NCBI GenBank assembly: GCA_964399735.1
Contig: CAYNSO010000007.1
Location: 1 to 64,000, forward strand
Direction of reading: 5' to 3'
Length of the DNA stretch: 64,000 bases
Origin: Fontivivens sp964399735
GTDB taxonomy: Bacteria; Zhuqueibacterota; Zhuqueibacteria; Residuimicrobiales; Krinioviventaceae
The translations under genes and the position numbers were made by a program. Each line of letters opens with the position of its first letter. The stretch's first letter is position 1. Below, one piece after another: positions 61,021 through 64,000 of the stretch. A model generated the notes under the pieces. It saw nothing but the letters and a program-made list of their open reading frames with translations. It was not told the origin of the DNA and ran no database searches.

Positions 61021-62205
61021 ATGAAGCTTCGCATCTGTATGGTAATAATATATTTTCTTTCCGGAACATTGATCCGGGCGCAGCAGGCCAACGTTAACCT
61101 GGATTACAATCCGCAAAAGAACACCGAAAATCTCATTCCCTTCAGCGCGCCGCTCAATTCGCCGGATGTGCACGATGACGGGACTGTTACATTCCGGCTA
61201 AAAGCGCCGGCCGCGCAGGATGTGCGGCTGACCGGCGTCGCCATTCTCACCGCGCTGGGAAATCCGCGCCAGCCTGTGCCTTTTACAAAAGGCGAAGACG
61301 GAATTTGGACATTGACCGTTGGCCCGCTCCGGCCGGATATGTATGTATATTTTTTCAATGTGGATGGAGTGCAAATTGCCGACCCCGGCAACACCATAGC
61401 AGCATTCACCGCCATGCCGCCGTACAGCGAATTGGTGGTGCACGGCAGCGGCCCGGCGTATTATGACGCGCGCAATGTTCCGCATGGCAACGTTACCCGT
61501 CATGTCTATCACTCCAATGTTACCAACGGCGAGCGGGAAATGTATGTATATACCCCTCCCGGCTATGACCGCAGCAAGAGCTATCCGGTTCTCTACCTGG
61601 TAGGGGGCAGCGGCGAACTGCCATCAAACTGGGTGTACGACGGGCGCGTGAATTTCATAATGGACAACCTGCTGGCCGAGGGCAAAGCCGTGCCGATGCT
61701 CATAGCCATTCCCAATAACCAGGTCGTCCACCGCAATCATCCCAGGCATACCGAGTTGACGTTCAAGTTGTTCGAGGCGGAACTGCGGCAGCATGTCATT
61801 CCGCTGGTTGAGAGCGAGTACAGCGTTCGCCGTAACCCGCAAGGCCGCGCGCTTTCGGGTTTATCTATGGGCGGCCGGCACACGCAGTTCGTCGGTTTTA
61901 ATTCACTCGATCTGTTCGCTTCATTCGGCGTGCTCAGCGCCGGCGATGTCAATAGCGAAGAGACTTTGGCCAAATTCCTCAACGATCCGGATGTCAATCA
62001 AAAGGTCGATTACCTGTTTGTCGGCCAGGGTACGGAAGAAGCCAACGGCCGGATGGGCGAGCGCTGCGTTGCCCTGCACAAAGCATTGCTAAACCACAAT
62101 ATCACCCATGAATATTATGTCGGCGGCTATGGCGGCCATGACTGGTCTACCTGGCGTCACCTGCTTTATTATCGTTTTTTGCCGAATTTATGGCGTAAAA
62201 ATTAA
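61021..62205 (+). CDS. CBM48-CE1 esterase paralogue with altered oxyanion motif
   Basis: A 394-residue secreted protein (signal peptide about 1-20). CBM48/Ig-like module about 45-145, RNVPHGNVTR linker (151-160), then a CE1 domain. The nucleophile Ser282 (GLSMGG) and His373 (GGHDWSTW) are present, but the oxyanion segment is YPVLYLVGGSGE (about 188-199) in place of LHGGGEDE. The loss of the His-Gly pair may change or weaken activity. AAGGAGG precedes the ATG. The substrate is probably still an acyl-xylan, but this member may be specialised or inactive. Confidence 0.85.
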   Translation: MKLRICMVIIYFLSGTLIRAQQANVNLDYNPQKNTENLIPFSAPLNSPDVHDDGTVTFRLKAPAAQDVRLTGVAILTALGNPRQPVPFTKGEDGIWTLTVGPLRPDMYVYFFNVDGVQIADPGNTIAAFTAMPPYSELVVHGSGPAYYDARNVPHGNVTRHVYHSNVTNGEREMYVYTPPGYDRSKSYPVLYLVGGSGELPSNWVYDGRVNFIMDNLLAEGKAVPMLIAIPNNQVVHRNHPRHTELTFKLFEAELRQHVIPLVESEYSVRRNPQGRALSGLSMGGRHTQFVGFNSLDLFASFGVLSAGDVNSEETLAKFLNDPDVNQKVDYLFVGQGTEEANGRMGERCVALHKALLNHNITHEYYVGGYGGHDWSTWRHLLYYRFLPNLWRKN

Positions 62206-62261
62206 GTTTATCCTGAACTTTTATTGAAAAAAAATTGAAATTTTTACTATTATAGAACAAT

Positions 62262-62347
62262 GGGCAGTGTCCCACTATTTGTTCAAACATACTATGGCGA
62301 ATTATTAAACATTATTCAAAAGTTATAGCAGTGGTGGAACACTACCC
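62262..62347. repeat. Imperfect long inverted repeat
   Basis: GGGCAGTGTCCCACT (62262-62276) pairs with AGTGGTGGAACACTACCC (62330-62347) over about 13 of 15 positions across a 53-base spacer. It may be an operator, an mRNA structure or a small repeat element in front of the GH43 gene at 62414. Confidence 0.35.
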
Positions 62348-62413
62348 ACCCTGCAGGTTTATGATAAACTAATTTATAGCGTAATAATTAAACCAAACAT
62401 AAGGAACTGTTAT

Positions 62414-63565
62414 ATGAAGAAAATCAGTATTCTAATTGCAATGTTGGTGGTTTTCAGTTCAATACCACTAACCACCGCCCAAACCACAGAAAAGAAACAG
62501 CTAGTGCCAACCGTTACTATTCCCGCTCCTCCCGGTTCCAAAGGTTTTGGCATGCCGTCGACCACCCGGCCAAGCGGCGCTACCCCGGCGCCCAGAAGGC
62601 CCTGGGCAAGCGCCAGCGTTACTGATCCCCGCGAAATTTTTACCACAACTCTGGATGAACTGAGTATGAGCGATCCGTTCATTCTGGCGGATGAAGCTAC
62701 GAAAACTTATTATTTGACCAGCAGCGGCGGTTGTATTTATAAAAGCAAAGACCTGAAAAACTGGGAAGGCCCGTACGGCGCGTATGATGTTACCGGCGCC
62801 TGGATGGAAGGTTGTAAATTTGTCGCAGCCGCCGAAATCCACCATGTTAACGGTAAATATTATTACGCCGCTACGTTTGGCGACAGGAACGATCTTGTCG
62901 ATGTTGTGCCCCGCAGATACAACGTTCACCGCAACCAAACCATGATCCTGGTAGCGGATAAAGCGGAAGGCCCATATAAACCGTTAAATCCCGATCCGCA
63001 ATATGATTACCTGCCGCATACCTGGGACATTATCGACGGTACGATCTGGTACGAAAACGGCGTCCCCTATTTCGTTTTTGTTCATGAATGGATGCAAACG
63101 GTTGACGGCACTATGGAATATGTAATACTCTCCCCCGATTTAAGCAAAACCATAACCGACCCGGTATGCCTGTTTCGCGCCAGCGAAGCCGCCTGGGCGC
63201 TGGAAATGGTTGGCAACGAAGAAATGACCTTTGGCCTGAAACTGCCAGGCTGGGTTACCGACGGGCCGGAACTTTTCCGCACCGGCACCGGCAAACTGGG
63301 CATGTTATGGTCAAGCTGGGGCGCAGGACGGTATTTGCAGGGTGTGGCGTATTCCGAATCCGGCACGATTGACGGGCCGTGGATCCAGGAAGAAAAACCC
63401 CTGGTCGGCAACAACACCGGTCACGGTATGATGTTCACCACTTTTGAGGGGAAACGGCTGCTTTCCATTCATCATGCCGAAGGCGACGGCCCCCGCAAAC
63501 CGCAGCTTTATGAAATCGACGATTCGGGCGACAAACTGATCCTCGGACCGAGATATAATCCATAA
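62414..63565 (+). CDS. GH43-like glycosidase with proline-rich N-terminal linker
   Basis: A 383-residue secreted protein. Signal peptide about 1-22. A proline/arginine-rich linker (about 31-64) precedes the beta-propeller. Candidate catalytic residues: Asp87 in SMSDPFIL, Asp208 in DIIDGTIWYENG and Glu286 in TDGPELFR, matching the GH43 spacing. It differs from the 53419 enzyme in loops and in the SDPF start. Likely arabinofuranosidase or beta-xylosidase; galactosidase-type members also exist. It follows the esterase after about 200 bases that contain an inverted repeat. Confidence 0.85.
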   Translation: MKKISILIAMLVVFSSIPLTTAQTTEKKQLVPTVTIPAPPGSKGFGMPSTTRPSGATPAPRRPWASASVTDPREIFTTTLDELSMSDPFILADEATKTYYLTSSGGCIYKSKDLKNWEGPYGAYDVTGAWMEGCKFVAAAEIHHVNGKYYYAATFGDRNDLVDVVPRRYNVHRNQTMILVADKAEGPYKPLNPDPQYDYLPHTWDIIDGTIWYENGVPYFVFVHEWMQTVDGTMEYVILSPDLSKTITDPVCLFRASEAAWALEMVGNEEMTFGLKLPGWVTDGPELFRTGTGKLGMLWSSWGAGRYLQGVAYSESGTIDGPWIQEEKPLVGNNTGHGMMFTTFEGKRLLSIHHAEGDGPRKPQLYEIDDSGDKLILGPRYNP

Positions 63566-63612
63566 TCAATACAATTATAATCAATACTATTTAACCAAAG
63601 AGGAACAAAATT

Positions 63613-64000
63613 ATGAAAAAAGCCATTATAATAATCACATTGTTGCTAATTTGCAATCTTGCCTCAGCGCAGTTTGCCGGAGTTATGCGCGGCCAAAAAG
63701 AAGAGCCCCTGCCGGAAGGTTTTAAACCGGCGTCGACCAATACGTTTATTTCGCAATACCCGGCGGTCAACGCCGAAACCCGCCAGGCTATGTTCAAAGT
63801 TATGGCCCCTGCCGCGCAAATAGTCCAGGTCGATCTGGGCGGCAAGAAATACAATATGACCAAAGATGAAAAAGGCGTTTGGTCGTGCGTATCCGATCCG
63901 CAGGTGGTGGGTTTTCACTATTATGCCATCCTCATCGACAGCGTTGCCGTAATGGATCGCGGCAGCGAAGCCTATTTCGGCAGCAACTGGGAGTCAGCGG
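63613..64000 (+). CDS. CBM48-CE1 esterase, N-terminal part (cut by window edge)
   Basis: The frame from ATG 63613 (MKKAIIIITLLLICNLASAQ) runs to the window end, 129 complete codons. After a signal peptide of about 19 residues the CBM48/Ig-like module follows, with GFKPASTNTFISQYPAVNAE, VQVDLGGKKYNMTKDEKGVW and GFHYYAILIDSVAVMDRGSEAYFG. This is very close to the same part of the 51038 esterase (FKPATTNQ...YDLTKDENGVW...GFHYYQLWIDGAAV). The CE1 domain should follow outside the window. AGAGGAAC precedes the start. Confidence 0.85.
   Translation, partial: MKKAIIIITLLLICNLASAQFAGVMRGQKEEPLPEGFKPASTNTFISQYPAVNAETRQAMFKVMAPAAQIVQVDLGGKKYNMTKDEKGVWSCVSDPQVVGFHYYAILIDSVAVMDRGSEAYFGSNWESA

Noticed and set aside
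38547..64000. Classical Bacteroides PUL
   Set aside because: No SusC, SusD, hybrid two-component or ECF-sigma/anti-sigma gene is present in the window.

Overview
The window looks like a metagenome-assembled scaffold (two runs of exactly 100 N) from a bacterium of the FCB group outside classical Bacteroides, for example a Calditrichota-, KSB1- or Ignavibacteria-like lineage. The reasons are two secreted proteins ending in a type IX secretion (T9SS) sorting domain with the QNYPNPFNP motif, MraZ-type control of a division cluster, and a large plant-polysaccharide locus without SusC/SusD. The phylum assignment is an inference from protein style, not from a marker-gene tree.

Layout. (1) 1-2 kb: small minus-strand accessory genes, namely a HigB/HigA-like toxin-antitoxin pair (antitoxin cut by the window edge), a DUF2442 protein and three unrecognised small genes, with a shared 20-bp promoter element in front of two units. 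(2) 2.2-16.9 kb, plus strand: lactate oxidation genes lutA-lutB, then a block of secreted xylan-related genes (a four-module T9SS binding protein, a membrane SGNH hydrolase with TPR-like tail, a GH10 xylanase), then lutC, aconitase, an Ldh2-type malate/lactate dehydrogenase and ribosomal protein L28. The xylan block sits inside what is normally a compact lutABC operon. (3) 17.1-29.9 kb, minus strand: a division and cell-wall cluster mraZ-rsmH-ftsL-ftsI-murF-mraY-ftsW-murG-ftsQ-ftsA-(67-aa ORF)-ftsZ. It lacks murE, murD, murC and murB at their usual places. It starts from a clear promoter followed by five 10-bp direct repeats (MraZ operator) and ends at an intrinsic terminator. (4) 30-34 kb: a ROK sugar kinase, a PAS histidine kinase, a DUF6144-like protein and a NimA-like flavin protein. 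(5) 34-38.4 kb: GH29 fucosidase, then a small-gene and repeat zone with a frameshifted small protein, a MazEF pair, a HigBA pair whose toxin gene is interrupted by a structured repeat, and four copies of that repeat. (6) 38.5-64 kb: a nearly continuous plus-strand carbohydrate locus with GH9, GH97, an XylR-type regulator, a sialate-O-acetylesterase-type esterase, GH51, three CE1 esterase genes (four CE1 domains), GH43, GH97, GH3, GH27, another CE1 gene, another GH43 and the start of a further CBM48-CE1 gene.

How it fits together (inference). Region 2 exports a xylanase and a carbohydrate-binding protein to the cell surface by T9SS. Region 6 supplies debranching and depolymerising enzymes with ordinary signal peptides and no T9SS domain: arabinofuranosidases GH43/GH51, beta-xylosidase-type GH3, alpha-galactosidase-type GH27/GH97, feruloyl/acetyl esterases CE1 and an SGNH acetylesterase. 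This set matches a highly substituted, acetylated and feruloylated glucuronoarabinoxylan. A LacI-like/AraC hybrid regulator of the E. coli XylR type lies inside the locus in place of SusCD-linked or hybrid two-component regulators.

Assembly caveats. The N run at 38180-38279 is flanked by an identical 55-bp sequence on both sides, so it is probably two overlapping contig ends and not missing DNA. The N run at 48365-48464 removes the segment of GH51 that starts at the catalytic nucleophile. I saw no tRNA, rRNA, CRISPR array, transposase or SusC/SusD gene.
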